Part shown: positions 1 through 6,122 of the stretch, piece after piece
How positions within the stretch are numbered: position 1 is the first letter of the stretch
Layout: each line of letters starts with the position of its first letter
From: a virus
IMG/VR virus record: IMGVR_UViG_3300032241_003019
Location: 1-44,716 of that record
DNA: 44,716 nucleotides
Strand: one strand, 5' to 3'
The notes under the pieces: generated by a model
Database searches by the model: none
Told to the model about the DNA's origin: nothing
Seen by the model: the letters and a program-made list of their open reading frames with translations, nothing else
Translations under genes and position numbers: made by a program

Positions 1-51
1 AATGGTGGGCCCGCTCGGACTTGAACCGAGAACCAAAGGATTATGAGTCCT
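1..51. repeat. Left attachment-site repeat (attL core)
   Basis: Positions 1-51 are identical to 44666-44716. The repeat covers the 3' half of a tRNA gene on the minus strand, including the anticodon loop, T-arm and acceptor strand with CCA. Because each copy touches a window edge, the true length may exceed 51 bp. Integration into tRNA 3' ends is typical of tyrosine-recombinase phages. Confidence 0.9.
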
Positions 52-52
52 T
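3..52 (-). tRNA. tRNA(CAU) 3' remnant at the left end, not functional
   Basis: On the minus strand one can read an anticodon stem-loop with loop CTCATAA (anticodon CAU), a T-arm with CTCGG/CCGAG pairing around TTCAAGT, and acceptor strand CGGGCCC followed by A-CCA. Upstream on that strand (positions 53-80) there is no D-arm or 5' acceptor strand, so this copy is a displaced 3' half. The CTCATAATC-type loop and general sequence resemble tRNA-Ile2(CAU) as well as elongator tRNA-Met; the fragment cannot decide between them. Confidence 0.8.
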
Positions 53-175
53 CGTCCTGATTTTTCTAAATCTTCAAAATTCATAGATAATCAGCAATGA
101 CGCGGCGATTTTAATTCCCGGCTTCCATCGGTTCGGACTGGAAAAGACGTAAAAAGACAAAATTCGCGTCCGACC

Positions 176-194
176 GTAGGTAAATTGGTAGGTA
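176..194 (+). repeat. Paired GTAGGTA repeats, candidate integrase arm sites (left)
   Basis: GTAGGTA occurs at 176-182 and 188-194, 12 bp apart, and the second copy is followed by TATT. The same heptamer occurs as a 13-bp-spaced pair in the same orientation at 44624-44643, beside the other att core. In the circular form both pairs flank attP, the arrangement expected of arm-type binding sites of a lambda-type integrase. The assignment is inferred from symmetry and position only. Confidence 0.5.
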
Positions 195-222
195 TATTCA
201 TCAAAAATAAAGGCGGCTGGAA

Positions 223-378
223 TCACCAAAACCAACGCAGAATGATGAAGCCAACAATGCCAATGCAGATTGCGGCTACGATGCCAGCGACTGTGCTTTT
301 TGTTTTACCGCAATGAGGGCATTTTGATGCGCTTGAACTCATCGCGACGCCGCATTCTTTGCATTTTGTCAGGGCCAT
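223..378 (-). CDS. Small zinc-ribbon membrane protein (51 aa)
   Basis: This short minus-strand frame encodes a 51-residue protein. Residues 6-23 hold two CxxC pairs (CKEC and CPHC), a zinc-ribbon arrangement. Residues 29-47 form one hydrophobic segment ending in an aromatic, Arg-containing tail (LRWFW). A zinc ribbon followed by one membrane helix is common among small bacterial and phage membrane proteins of unknown role. There is no clear Shine-Dalgarno before the ATG at 378. It lies between attL and the regulatory genes, where lysogenic-conversion or host-interaction genes are often found. The coding call rests on the domain pattern; no function is assigned. Confidence 0.6.
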   Translation of the reverse strand: MALTKCKECGVAMSSSASKCPHCGKTKSTVAGIVAAICIGIVGFIILRWFW

Positions 379-400
379 ATTTTTTGATCACTTATTCACA

Positions 401-417
401 TGGACAGCCAATGTCCA
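401..417. promoter_or_regulatory. Inverted repeat TGGACA-N5-TGTCCA, possible operator
   Basis: A perfect 6-bp inverted repeat with a 5-bp spacer lies about 25 bp upstream of the minus-strand gene that starts at 378. It could be a protein-binding site. It has no matching copy that I noticed elsewhere in the window and no well-formed promoter beside it, so the call is weak. The rest of 379-524 shows no recognisable feature. Confidence 0.2.
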
Positions 418-524
418 AGGCTCCGGGATAATCTGATTCTTATATTGAAACTTTTTAACAGGATTGGTGTCATATCACGTGAACCAGGTTCCTCGCTCGA
501 TTCAGACAGGAAAAATGTGTATAT

Positions 525-722
525 ATGGATGCTGAATTAAAATCGAAATTGTTGCCAATGTCGGTGGATGAAAGGTTGAGGTTCATTCGCAAATTGGAGG
601 AAATAATCAGACAGACTAAAGACCTCCCTTTTTCCGGCGCTTCGAAGGCGGTGTTTTTTTCGCGCTCGCCTCGGCGACGTGTTCAGCCACCGAATCCGCC
701 AAATCTTCCGGGTTGGAATTAG
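525..722 (+). CDS. Small hypothetical protein (65 aa), uncertain
   Basis: The first 35 residues look like ordinary protein: charged and amphipathic, with a run rich in Arg, Leu, Glu and Ile that should form a helix. The last 25 residues, rich in Arg and Pro, lie antisense to the end of the convergent ribbon-helix-helix gene and look less natural. A possible Shine-Dalgarno (AGGAAAAA at about 506) is rather far from the ATG at 525. It may be a real gene whose 3' end overlaps its neighbour, or chance. No family recognised. Confidence 0.33.
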   Translation: MDAELKSKLLPMSVDERLRFIRKLEEIIRQTKDLPFSGASKAVFFSRSPRRRVQPPNPPNLPGWN

Positions 723-909
723 ATTTTGGAACTGATTCGCTCATCCCAATTTCCTTTTCCCGAGCTTCGCGAACCAGATCAGCCAGGAACGCGGAGAAAT
801 TATTTTCTTGCCCGCGCGCGGCCGCCAATTCTTCCGCCCACGTATTCACGGTAGGGCTAAAGCTCACACTTCGTTTGACAACATTGGAGATTTGGACGCC
901 GCCTTTCAT
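616..909 (-). CDS. Ribbon-helix-helix regulator, leftward member of a divergent pair
   Basis: From the ATG at 909 the protein has 97 residues. It opens with an alternating beta-type stretch (KRSVSFS) followed by two helices containing AEELAAARGQ and FSAFLADLVREARE. This is the layout of a ribbon-helix-helix (Arc/MetJ-like) DNA-binding domain. The C-terminal half is acidic, then ends in a basic tail (PPSKRRKKGGL). A longer frame with a TTG start at 945 or an ATG at 936 is possible; I chose 909 because the domain begins about 14 residues later and because a weak TTGACC-N17-TATTGG promoter would put the transcript start at about 909. It is divergent from a second ribbon-helix-helix gene at 1005. 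The pair may act as a lysogeny switch, but no classical CI-like repressor is visible to compare it with. Confidence 0.62.
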   Translation of the reverse strand: MKGGVQISNVVKRSVSFSPTVNTWAEELAAARGQENNFSAFLADLVREAREKEIGMSESVPKSNSNPEDLADSVAEHVAEASAKKTPPSKRRKKGGL

Positions 910-968
910 GTAAAAACCAATACCACTCAGTAGCATTTGGGTCAATCGTTAAAAAGTTACATTTTCGC

Positions 969-1004
969 TTGACGGGTAGTAACTGGTAGTATTTAATACT
1001 ACCA
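969..1004 (+). promoter_or_regulatory. Promoter with -10 inside a perfect 21-bp palindrome; predicted leaderless start
   Basis: TTGACG (969-974) and TTTAAT (992-997) are separated by 17 bp, a good sigma70-type match. The -10 lies inside a perfect palindrome at 984-1004, with arms TGGTAGTATT and AATACTACCA around a single central T. The palindrome ends at the base before the ATG at 1005. A start point about 7 nt after the -10 falls at or next to that ATG, so the mRNA would be leaderless. A partial half-site, GGTAGTA, precedes it at 976-982. A dimeric repressor bound here would block this promoter, consistent with autoregulation by the ribbon-helix-helix product. Confidence 0.6.
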
Positions 1005-1193
1005 ATGAACGGCACAGTAATCAGACGATCCATCACCCTGCCAAAGGAATTAGACAAATTCGTTGTCACAAAATCGAAAGCCATTGCCAAAGAGCGCGGC
1101 AATCAGAAACCAAATTATTCCGCTGTTTTGGCAGATTTCATCATCGCGGAAAAGAACAAAGCCAAATCACTGGAGGAAGCGCAACCCGCCTGA
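1005..1193 (+). CDS. Ribbon-helix-helix regulator, rightward member of a divergent pair
   Basis: The 62-residue protein is little more than one ribbon-helix-helix domain: a strand with RRSITLPKEL, a first helix with FVVTKSKAIAKERG, a turn, and a second helix with YSAVLADFIIAEK. Such proteins bind palindromic operators as dimers. The perfect palindrome at 984-1004 touches its ATG, so autorepression is the simple inference. No Shine-Dalgarno can fit between the palindrome and the ATG, in line with a leaderless message. It resembles the divergent gene at 616-909 in size and fold, and the two may derive from a duplication. It probably controls the early genes that follow. Confidence 0.68.
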   Translation: MNGTVIRRSITLPKELDKFVVTKSKAIAKERGNQKPNYSAVLADFIIAEKNKAKSLEEAQPA

Positions 1194-1199
1194 CCTGCC

Positions 1200-1388
1200 A
1201 TGGCCAAATCAATCCAATTTATCTCGGGCTATGAAATCCGCATACAGCGGAATGTTCCGAAACTGTTGGCGGATGATTTACGGCAGCCGAATGAACTGGA
1301 TTTGCTGCACGCATCTTCCTTGAAAATTTCAATTTTATGCGGTTTGGCCCTAATCGTTTTGACGTTTCTTTTTATCAGCCTCCTATGA
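1200..1388 (+). CDS. Small C-terminally membrane-anchored protein (62 aa)
   Basis: The protein has a polar N-terminal half (residues 1-41) and a hydrophobic C-terminal half (about 42-62, rich in Leu, Ile and Phe) long enough for one membrane helix. It starts 6 bp after the upstream regulator gene, and its stop codon overlaps the next ATG (ATGA at 1385-1388), which suggests translation in one chain of coupled genes. No family is recognised. Tail-anchored small phage proteins can act in superinfection exclusion or host takeover, but nothing here shows which. Confidence 0.45.
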   Translation: MAKSIQFISGYEIRIQRNVPKLLADDLRQPNELDLLHASSLKISILCGLALIVLTFLFISLL

Positions 1389-1591
1389 CCCGCCGCATTC
1401 CCATCACGTTTGTTCCAGATCATCTGGCGCTGAATGAGGTTCAGGCGTTTGAAATTCTCGGCTTGAACAATGGTCGCTCGGAAAAGGCCAAGAAAAAGGC
1501 GCTTTACCGGCTCTGCGCGGAGCATGGCATCAAGCCGTTGCCGGGCCGCGTTTTCCCACTGAAAAAACTCGAAGCAGCTTGCGCCGCCTGA
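1385..1591 (+). CDS. HTH DNA-binding protein, excisionase-like candidate
   Basis: The ATG at 1385 overlaps the preceding stop in an ATGA quartet, so I take this start (68 aa) rather than an in-frame ATG 48 bp upstream. The sequence has NEVQAFEILGL followed by KKALYRLCAEHGIKPLPG, FPLKKLEAA. This matches the general layout of the short MerR/excisionase-type winged helix: a helix, a recognition helix, a Gly-bearing wing and a final helix. Together with the integrase at the other end, it is the best candidate for the recombination directionality factor. It could instead be a small regulator. Confidence 0.5.
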   Translation: MTRRIPITFVPDHLALNEVQAFEILGLNNGRSEKAKKKALYRLCAEHGIKPLPGRVFPLKKLEAACAA

Positions 1592-1743
1592 TCACCACCA
1601 AAACTTTAATTTTTTGCCCATGAAAAAAACCCTGCGAACGTCCGTTATTTTGCACTTTTCCACCCCTTCGGTGCGGGCGCAAGTGGGGTGTTCTACCCAG
1701 TCTCAATTTTCCCGTCTCAAATAACAAAAAAACACACCAAATA

Positions 1744-2124
1744 ATGAAAAAAAACACACCAAGCGAAGCGGCTCCGGGCATTGACCGGAGTTTCCTGAAC
1801 ATCATCGAAGCGCACAAAAATGGCCGCGTCATCACGGACATTTCGGCGGCGCTGAAACAAGTCACATCCGCCGTGCAACTGACCGGCAAGGGCGGCACCG
1901 TGACACTGACTATGGCCATTGCGCCGGCATCCAAGGGCGATGCAGGCACGCTGGTTTTCCTGCCCAAGGTCAAAACCAAGATTCCGGAATCCGAAGTGCC
2001 CGGCAGCATCTTCTACGCGGATGGCGATTTCAACCTGGTTCGCGAGGATCCGAATCAGGCCAAGCTGGACCTGAAAACGGTGGAACAGGAAGTGCCTGCC
2101 AAATTGAAGGAGGTCGCAAGCTGA
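1744..2124 (+). CDS. Conserved phage-type protein upstream of DUF2303 gene
   Basis: The 126-residue soluble protein is preceded by 150 bp (1592-1743) in which I see no confident gene. A 15-bp direct repeat (A-run plus CACACCAA) lies at 1726-1740 and again at 1748-1762, straddling the start. The central part (about 25-75) contains beta-type stretches such as GGTVTLTMAIAP. No catalytic motif or membrane segment is visible. Small proteins of this kind sit directly before DUF2303 genes in other prophages, so the two probably work together, but the role is unknown. Confidence 0.6.
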   Translation: MKKNTPSEAAPGIDRSFLNIIEAHKNGRVITDISAALKQVTSAVQLTGKGGTVTLTMAIAPASKGDAGTLVFLPKVKTKIPESEVPGSIFYADGDFNLVREDPNQAKLDLKTVEQEVPAKLKEVAS

Positions 2125-2160
2125 CCATCACAAACCGGACAAACTCAAATCATCCAAATT

Positions 2161-2973
2161 ATGATTCCCAAAGAAACTCTCGACACCATTTTGGCCCTGG
2201 CCAATCCGGTCATCCAGCAACCCACCGGCGCGGTGCCGTTCGTGGTCATTCCGCAAGCGCAAAAGGTTGAATCGCTGGAGGATTATTTTCCGCCGTCGCG
2301 GATCAAGCGCACGGTGATGCTGTTGGAAGCGGGCAGCTTCATCGAATACGTCAAGCGGTTCAAGACTTCGGACACGCTGATTTTCGCCAATGTCAGCGAA
2401 ACCGGCGCGCGGTTCACCGCGATGCTGGATTATCACGGCCCGGCACCGGAATTGAAACCGGCGTATTGCAGTCACGTCGCCACGTTCGAAGCCATCGAAA
2501 CGCCCGAGTGGAAAATCTGGAAGGCGGCGAATCGCAAGACGATGAACCAGGTGGAGTTCGCCACGTTCCTTGAGGATAACCAGTCCGTGTTCGTGGAACC
2601 GACCGGCGCGGCATTGCTGGAATTGGTGCGTACACTGCATGGCCACCGCAATGCTCGGTTCAATACTTCACTGCGGCTGGACAACGGTTCCTATTCCGTC
2701 AGCTATGACGAGGAAGTGGTTGTGAAAGGCAGTAGTTCGACGGTTGGCGGAACGATGGATTTGCCGCCGATGATCGAAGCCGGTCTCGCCGTGTTCCAAG
2801 GCGCGGACAAATACAAGGTTGCGGCGCGCCTGAAATCCCGCTGTGAAGATCGCCGCCTGGTGCTGTTCTACGAGACGGTGGCGCTGCATCAGATTGTGCG
2901 CGAATCCATCATGCTTCTGGTCAAACAGATTGCCGATGGAACGGAAATCGTCCCGATGCTCGGGAATGCCTGA
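2161..2973 (+). CDS. DUF2303 family protein (YfdQ-like)
   Basis: The 270-residue protein matches what I know of DUF2303, the family of E. coli prophage CPS-53 YfdQ. Supporting stretches are DTLIFANVSETGARFTAMLDYH, LKPAYCSHVATF, the Trp-containing core around WKIWKAANRKTM, NQVEFATFLEDN and the C-terminal YETVALHQIVRESI. Length is typical for the family. The biochemical role is not established; members sit in early or recombination regions of prophages. It follows the 1744 gene with a 36-bp gap and precedes a structured-looking leader. Confidence 0.75.
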   Translation: MIPKETLDTILALANPVIQQPTGAVPFVVIPQAQKVESLEDYFPPSRIKRTVMLLEAGSFIEYVKRFKTSDTLIFANVSETGARFTAMLDYHGPAPELKPAYCSHVATFEAIETPEWKIWKAANRKTMNQVEFATFLEDNQSVFVEPTGAALLELVRTLHGHRNARFNTSLRLDNGSYSVSYDEEVVVKGSSSTVGGTMDLPPMIEAGLAVFQGADKYKVAARLKSRCEDRRLVLFYETVALHQIVRESIMLLVKQIADGTEIVPMLGNA

Positions 2974-2985
2974 TACCTGAATTGT

Positions 2986-3076
2986 CAGCGGCCCGGTTCC
3001 TCCGCCGCTGGCGAGCCTAGATGCATGGGCGGGTTGCATCCCAAACGCGGGAAAGCGTGACAGCCGGAGAGACGGC
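2986..3076 (+). other. Run of four hairpins, candidate structured RNA leader
   Basis: In the 117-bp gap before the gene at 3091, four perfect stems follow one another: CAGCGGC/GCCGCTG (2986-2992 with 3004-3010), GATGCA/TGCATC (3020-3025 with 3035-3040), ACGC/GCGT (3045-3048 with 3055-3058, loop GGGAAA) and GCCG/CGGC (3063-3066 with 3073-3076, loop GAGAGA). The last stem is followed by ACCCC and an A-run before the ATG. This could be a cis-acting leader of the pentapeptide-repeat gene. It matches no riboswitch class I can name, and GC-rich DNA gives short stems by chance. Confidence 0.35.
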
Positions 3077-3090
3077 ACCCCAAAAAAATC

Positions 3091-3657
3091 ATGCAAACCA
3101 AAACTTCAAATCAAGACGCCTCGCCATTGCGCGGCGAAAAACTGCTGAAAACGGCAGTGAATCAAATTCTCCAGCACCCCGAAACCTGGCGGCAAACGTG
3201 TTGGCATTCGGGATGTGGAACCAAGCATTGCATCGCCGGGTGGTGCCAGATTTTGTCGGGCAAAACCGCGAATGACAATACCGCCAGTTCGGACGCACAG
3301 AAGGCGATTGGAATTTCAGACGGTGAAGCTTATTGGCTCTTTGCCAGCCATCGCACGATAGGCGAAATCTATCTTTTCGCCAAAAACTTTACAGACGCCG
3401 CCGGGTTCGACCGCGACGGGAGAGACCGCGCCGGGTTCGACCGCGCCGGGAGAGACCGCGACGGGAGAGACCGCGACGGGAGAGACCGCGCCGGGTTCGA
3501 CCGCGCCGGGTTCGACCGCGCCGGGTTCGACCGCGCCGGGAGAGACCGCGCCGGGAGAGACCGCGACGGGAGAGACCGCGCCGGGTTCGACCGCGCCGGG
3601 AGAGACCGCGCCGGGAGAGACCGCGACGGAAAAAAACTGGAGCCTTTTGCCATATGA
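3091..3657 (+). CDS. CGTxxCxAGW-domain protein with 15-unit pentapeptide repeat tail
   Basis: Residues 16-100 form an N-terminal domain with the signature CGTKHCIAGW (42-51) and a helical AIGISDGEAYWLF stretch. I know this pattern from many small phage and actinobacterial proteins without assigned function. Residues 106-180 are exactly 15 pentapeptides of the form [F/R]-D-R-[D/A]-G, then a short tail. Only the first and fourth positions vary, each between two residues. At DNA level each unit uses the same codons, so the array looks recently expanded. The unit differs from the A(D/N)Lxx pentapeptide fold. The stop overlaps the next start (ATGA). Confidence 0.75.
   Translation: MQTKTSNQDASPLRGEKLLKTAVNQILQHPETWRQTCWHSGCGTKHCIAGWCQILSGKTANDNTASSDAQKAIGISDGEAYWLFASHRTIGEIYLFAKNFTDAAGFDRDGRDRAGFDRAGRDRDGRDRDGRDRAGFDRAGFDRAGFDRAGRDRAGRDRDGRDRAGFDRAGRDRAGRDRDGKKLEPFAI
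3406..3630 (+). repeat. 15-bp tandem repeat array, 15 units
   Basis: Fifteen contiguous 15-bp units, each TTC or AGA, then GAC CGC, then GAC or GCC, then GGG (GGA in the last unit). All other positions are identical, including silent ones. The array lies in frame inside the gene at 3091-3657 and ends 27 bp before its stop. The lack of synonymous variation points to slippage or recombination as the recent source. Open frames on both strands through the array are a side effect of the 15-bp period. Confidence 0.97.
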
Positions 3658-3932
3658 AAAGGCTTCGCCAATTGGAATTCCTCGTTTTTAAACGCGGTGG
3701 CGTGGCCGGTGCCATCAAACGGCTGGTGAACCGCTGGAACGGATTATTTTCATCCAGCGGACTTCGCGAGGCGTTGGCGCGGAAGTATCCATTGCTGGAA
3801 CCGGCCCCGTTTCAGATTCAAGACACGCTCGAATGGATGGAGCGTCGTAACAAAATCATCTGCGCCATGGTGAATGCCTGGGAAAAGCTTTACCGGCGCG
3901 CCCCGCAACAATTGTGGTTCAAATTCACCTGA
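3654..3932 (+). CDS. Hypothetical basic protein (92 aa)
   Basis: The ATG at 3654 overlaps the stop of the repeat protein (ATGA), which fixes the start; the frame is open further upstream only because of the tandem repeat. The 92-residue product is basic, with KRLRQLEFLVFKRGG near the N-terminus and Trp-rich helical stretches (LEWMERRNK, MVNAWEKLYRR) near the C-terminus. No family recognised. It may form or bind a complex with its neighbours, since the genes are translationally coupled. Confidence 0.6.
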   Translation: MKRLRQLEFLVFKRGGVAGAIKRLVNRWNGLFSSSGLREALARKYPLLEPAPFQIQDTLEWMERRNKIICAMVNAWEKLYRRAPQQLWFKFT

Positions 3933-3934
3933 TT

Positions 3935-4273
3935 ATGCCACTCACTGAAATAAATCCCATCAAGGCCGCGTTGCAGTTGATGCGGCAGGCGAAATACGAC
4001 GAGGCGCATGAGGTATTGGCCGATGCTTTCGAAAAAAATCCAAACCATGCGGAGGTTGGCAGGATCGCCAATCTGATTTCGCCGTGCGGCATGATTCCCG
4101 AGGCCATTGACGCGCTCCAGCGATTTGAAGGCCGGATTGAGGAATATCACGCCAATAAACCGGTTGATGATCTGTCCGGCGAGCCGCCGGTGGAACATTT
4201 GCCAGTGGCACAGAATGGCGAGGCAGTAGCACCGTCTGGCGAATTATTGGAAAACGAGTACTACCACGGCTGA
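3935..4273 (+). CDS. TPR-like small protein (112 aa)
   Basis: Starting at the ATG at 3935, two bases after the preceding stop, the protein opens with a helical pair AALQLMRQAKYDEAHEVLADAF EKNPNHAEV. Its hydrophobic spacing and NP turn resemble a tetratricopeptide-type repeat; a second, weaker pair follows around residues 45-70. The C-terminal 40 residues are acidic and low in hydrophobics. TPR units mediate protein contacts, so it may be an adaptor for the ATPase encoded 2 bp downstream. The function is unknown. Confidence 0.55.
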   Translation: MPLTEINPIKAALQLMRQAKYDEAHEVLADAFEKNPNHAEVGRIANLISPCGMIPEAIDALQRFEGRIEEYHANKPVDDLSGEPPVEHLPVAQNGEAVAPSGELLENEYYHG

Positions 4274-4275
4274 CT

Positions 4276-5721
4276 ATGAACCTAAAAATTTCAGAATCAG
4301 AATCGCTGCCGCTGGATTTTCTATCGCTTCGTAATGTCGTATATGGCGGTAGCGGTGCCGGAAAGACGGCTTTTGGTCGCGTGATTTTTGAGGAGTCCGT
4401 GAAGTGCGGCATCGTGCCAGGTGTCATCGACCTCAAAGCCGATTGGTGGGGATTGAAATCTTCCGCCGATGGCAAGAGTGATGGTTTGCCGGTCGTTATC
4501 TTTGGAGGCGACCATGCGGACGTGCCGATCCATGAGAATGGAGGCGCGGAACTGGCAGAGATATTGGCCGAACTTCGCCAGCCGTTCATCGTGGACTTGG
4601 AAAACTTCTCAAAGACCAAGCAATTGAAGTTTCTAGCGCCGTTTTTTGACCGGCTTTACGACAAGAACCGCCATCCGCTGAAACTGATTTGCGATGAATC
4701 CGACCGGTACATTCCGCAGCGGATTTTGACGAAAGACCCGAACGCGGCCATTTGCCTGGGCGCGGGCGAGGACATCGCCAAGCGCGGGCGCAAGCATGGC
4801 ATCTTCGCGATGTTCATTTCCCAACGCAACGCGGACTTGAATAAATCCGTGACGGAATTGTGTGATGTGGCGACGGTGTTTCGCACCTCGGGCCCGAATG
4901 ACCAAAAAGCGGTCAATGACTGGTTTGAGGCCAAGGGCAGTGTCATCACGTCCGAGCAACGCGAACAGGTGATGCAGGAAATCGCCGGTATGCAAAATGG
5001 CGAGGAATTCTTTTGCAGCGCGCATCCGCATTTGAAGATGTTCAAGAAGGTGCAGATTAGGATGCCATGGACATTTGATTCCAGTGCCACGCCGGAGATC
5101 GGCAAGGAATTGTTGCAGCCAAAAAAGTTCGCGAAGATTGAACTCGACAAGTTGGGCGAGCGGATGAAGGCGACCATTGAGACCGCCAAGGCCAATGACC
5201 CGGTACTGTTGAAGTCAGAATTAAAGAGGCTAAATGCAGAAATCCAGAAGTTATCGAAACAGGCTACAGCCGAAACTATAAAGACAACTGTGGAAGTACC
5301 GGTTTTGTCCGCCGAGGAAAAAAATTTACTGCGGCGCGTGGGTAGTGAATTGGAAATCATACAAGGAAAACTGCAAATAGCTTTGGCCGGATTCGAACGT
5401 GCCGGAAAACTTCACGCCGAACTTTCCCAAAAACTTGAACGAATTTCGCCGCCAAAAATGGCAGTTTCAAATATTGGCCGCCAGCCAATTACCATCCATG
5501 CGCCTACCTCCGATGGTGAGCCTATTGGAAAATGTGAGCGAGCGATCCTGACTTTTTTGGTGGACAATTATCCGAACGCATTTTCAGCCGAGGATGTCGG
5601 TCAGGCAGTCGGATATTCGCATAACAGCGGCGGTTTCAACAACGCACTTAGTCGCCTGCGAACACTTGAGCTTATTACGCGCGGACAGCCTATGAAGGCG
5701 ACCGACGAATTTTTTCAATAA
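4276..5721 (+). CDS. HerA/DUF87-like P-loop ATPase with C-terminal winged helix
   Basis: The 481-residue protein carries a Walker A motif GGSGAGKTA (24-32) and a Walker B motif LICDES (137-142). Between them lies a region typical of HerA/FtsK-fold ATPases (VIDLKADWW, FIVDLENF), and GPNDQKAV and FISQRNADLN follow in sensor-like positions. Residues about 310-400 form a coiled coil, and the last 60 residues look like a winged helix (ERAILTFLVDNYP, SAEDVGQAVGY). Such proteins translocate or remodel DNA. In a phage early operon this one may act in replication, recombination or anti-host functions. The partner is unknown, and there is no adjacent NurA-type nuclease. Confidence 0.72.
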   Translation: MNLKISESESLPLDFLSLRNVVYGGSGAGKTAFGRVIFEESVKCGIVPGVIDLKADWWGLKSSADGKSDGLPVVIFGGDHADVPIHENGGAELAEILAELRQPFIVDLENFSKTKQLKFLAPFFDRLYDKNRHPLKLICDESDRYIPQRILTKDPNAAICLGAGEDIAKRGRKHGIFAMFISQRNADLNKSVTELCDVATVFRTSGPNDQKAVNDWFEAKGSVITSEQREQVMQEIAGMQNGEEFFCSAHPHLKMFKKVQIRMPWTFDSSATPEIGKELLQPKKFAKIELDKLGERMKATIETAKANDPVLLKSELKRLNAEIQKLSKQATAETIKTTVEVPVLSAEEKNLLRRVGSELEIIQGKLQIALAGFERAGKLHAELSQKLERISPPKMAVSNIGRQPITIHAPTSDGEPIGKCERAILTFLVDNYPNAFSAEDVGQAVGYSHNSGGFNNALSRLRTLELITRGQPMKATDEFFQ

Positions 5722-5723
5722 CC

Positions 5724-6122
5724 ATGGCCGCCGCCCAAACAGAACTTTTTGAACCTACGATCGTTCAGCGGTTCGAGGCGTGGAAGGCCACGCCCGGCGG
5801 CGGCCAGATCATGGCGCGGCTTTATCGGATAACGGCGGCGTATTACGGGCGGTTCAAGCGCACCCGGCGCGGTGTGTCGCAACGGCTGCTTTGGGAAACC
5901 TTGCGGGACCGGATTGACGGCATCCGGCGCGAACTCAAACGGCGCGGCATCCATCTGCATTGCGAGCGCGGTTTTATGTTGAACGATCATTTCACGGCCC
6001 ACGCCGTCCGGCACATGGTCAAGGAACATCCCGAATGGCAGGCGATGTTTGAGCTTCGTGAACTTGGCGTTAAACGCTCGAAACGCAAGGTCATCGTAAT
6101 CGAGGAACCCTTATCCGCATGA
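5724..6122 (+). CDS. Conserved phage early protein (132 aa)
   Basis: The sequence follows a pattern I know from many phage early proteins of unknown role: an N-terminal region of LFEP...FEAWKATPGG type, a helical RGVSQRLLWETLRDRI segment, and a core LNDHFTAHAVRHMVKEHPEW (residues 90-109), followed by FELREL and a basic end. It has no membrane segment or catalytic motif. It starts 2 bp after the ATPase gene, and its end overlaps the next start (ATGA), so it belongs to the same operon. Confidence 0.62.
   Translation: MAAAQTELFEPTIVQRFEAWKATPGGGQIMARLYRITAAYYGRFKRTRRGVSQRLLWETLRDRIDGIRRELKRRGIHLHCERGFMLNDHFTAHAVRHMVKEHPEWQAMFELRELGVKRSKRKVIVIEEPLSA

Noticed and set aside
1-80. Complete working tRNA at the left end
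   Set aside because: No D-arm or 5' acceptor strand follows the anticodon stem on the minus strand.
632-660. Terminator made of GGCGCTTCGAAGGCGG and a T-run
   Set aside because: The stem needs two bulges and a very small loop, and it lies inside both possible coding frames.
1620-1724. 34-codon frame starting ATGAAAAAAACCCTG
   Set aside because: Very short, no ribosome-binding site and no convincing signal peptide or domain; its start may only resemble the next gene's start.
3369-3718. Long open frames on the minus strand through the 15-bp array (rich in Arg, Ser, Pro, Gly)
   Set aside because: Any frame stays open in a 15-bp periodic GC-rich repeat; the flanking parts of these frames have no protein-like character.
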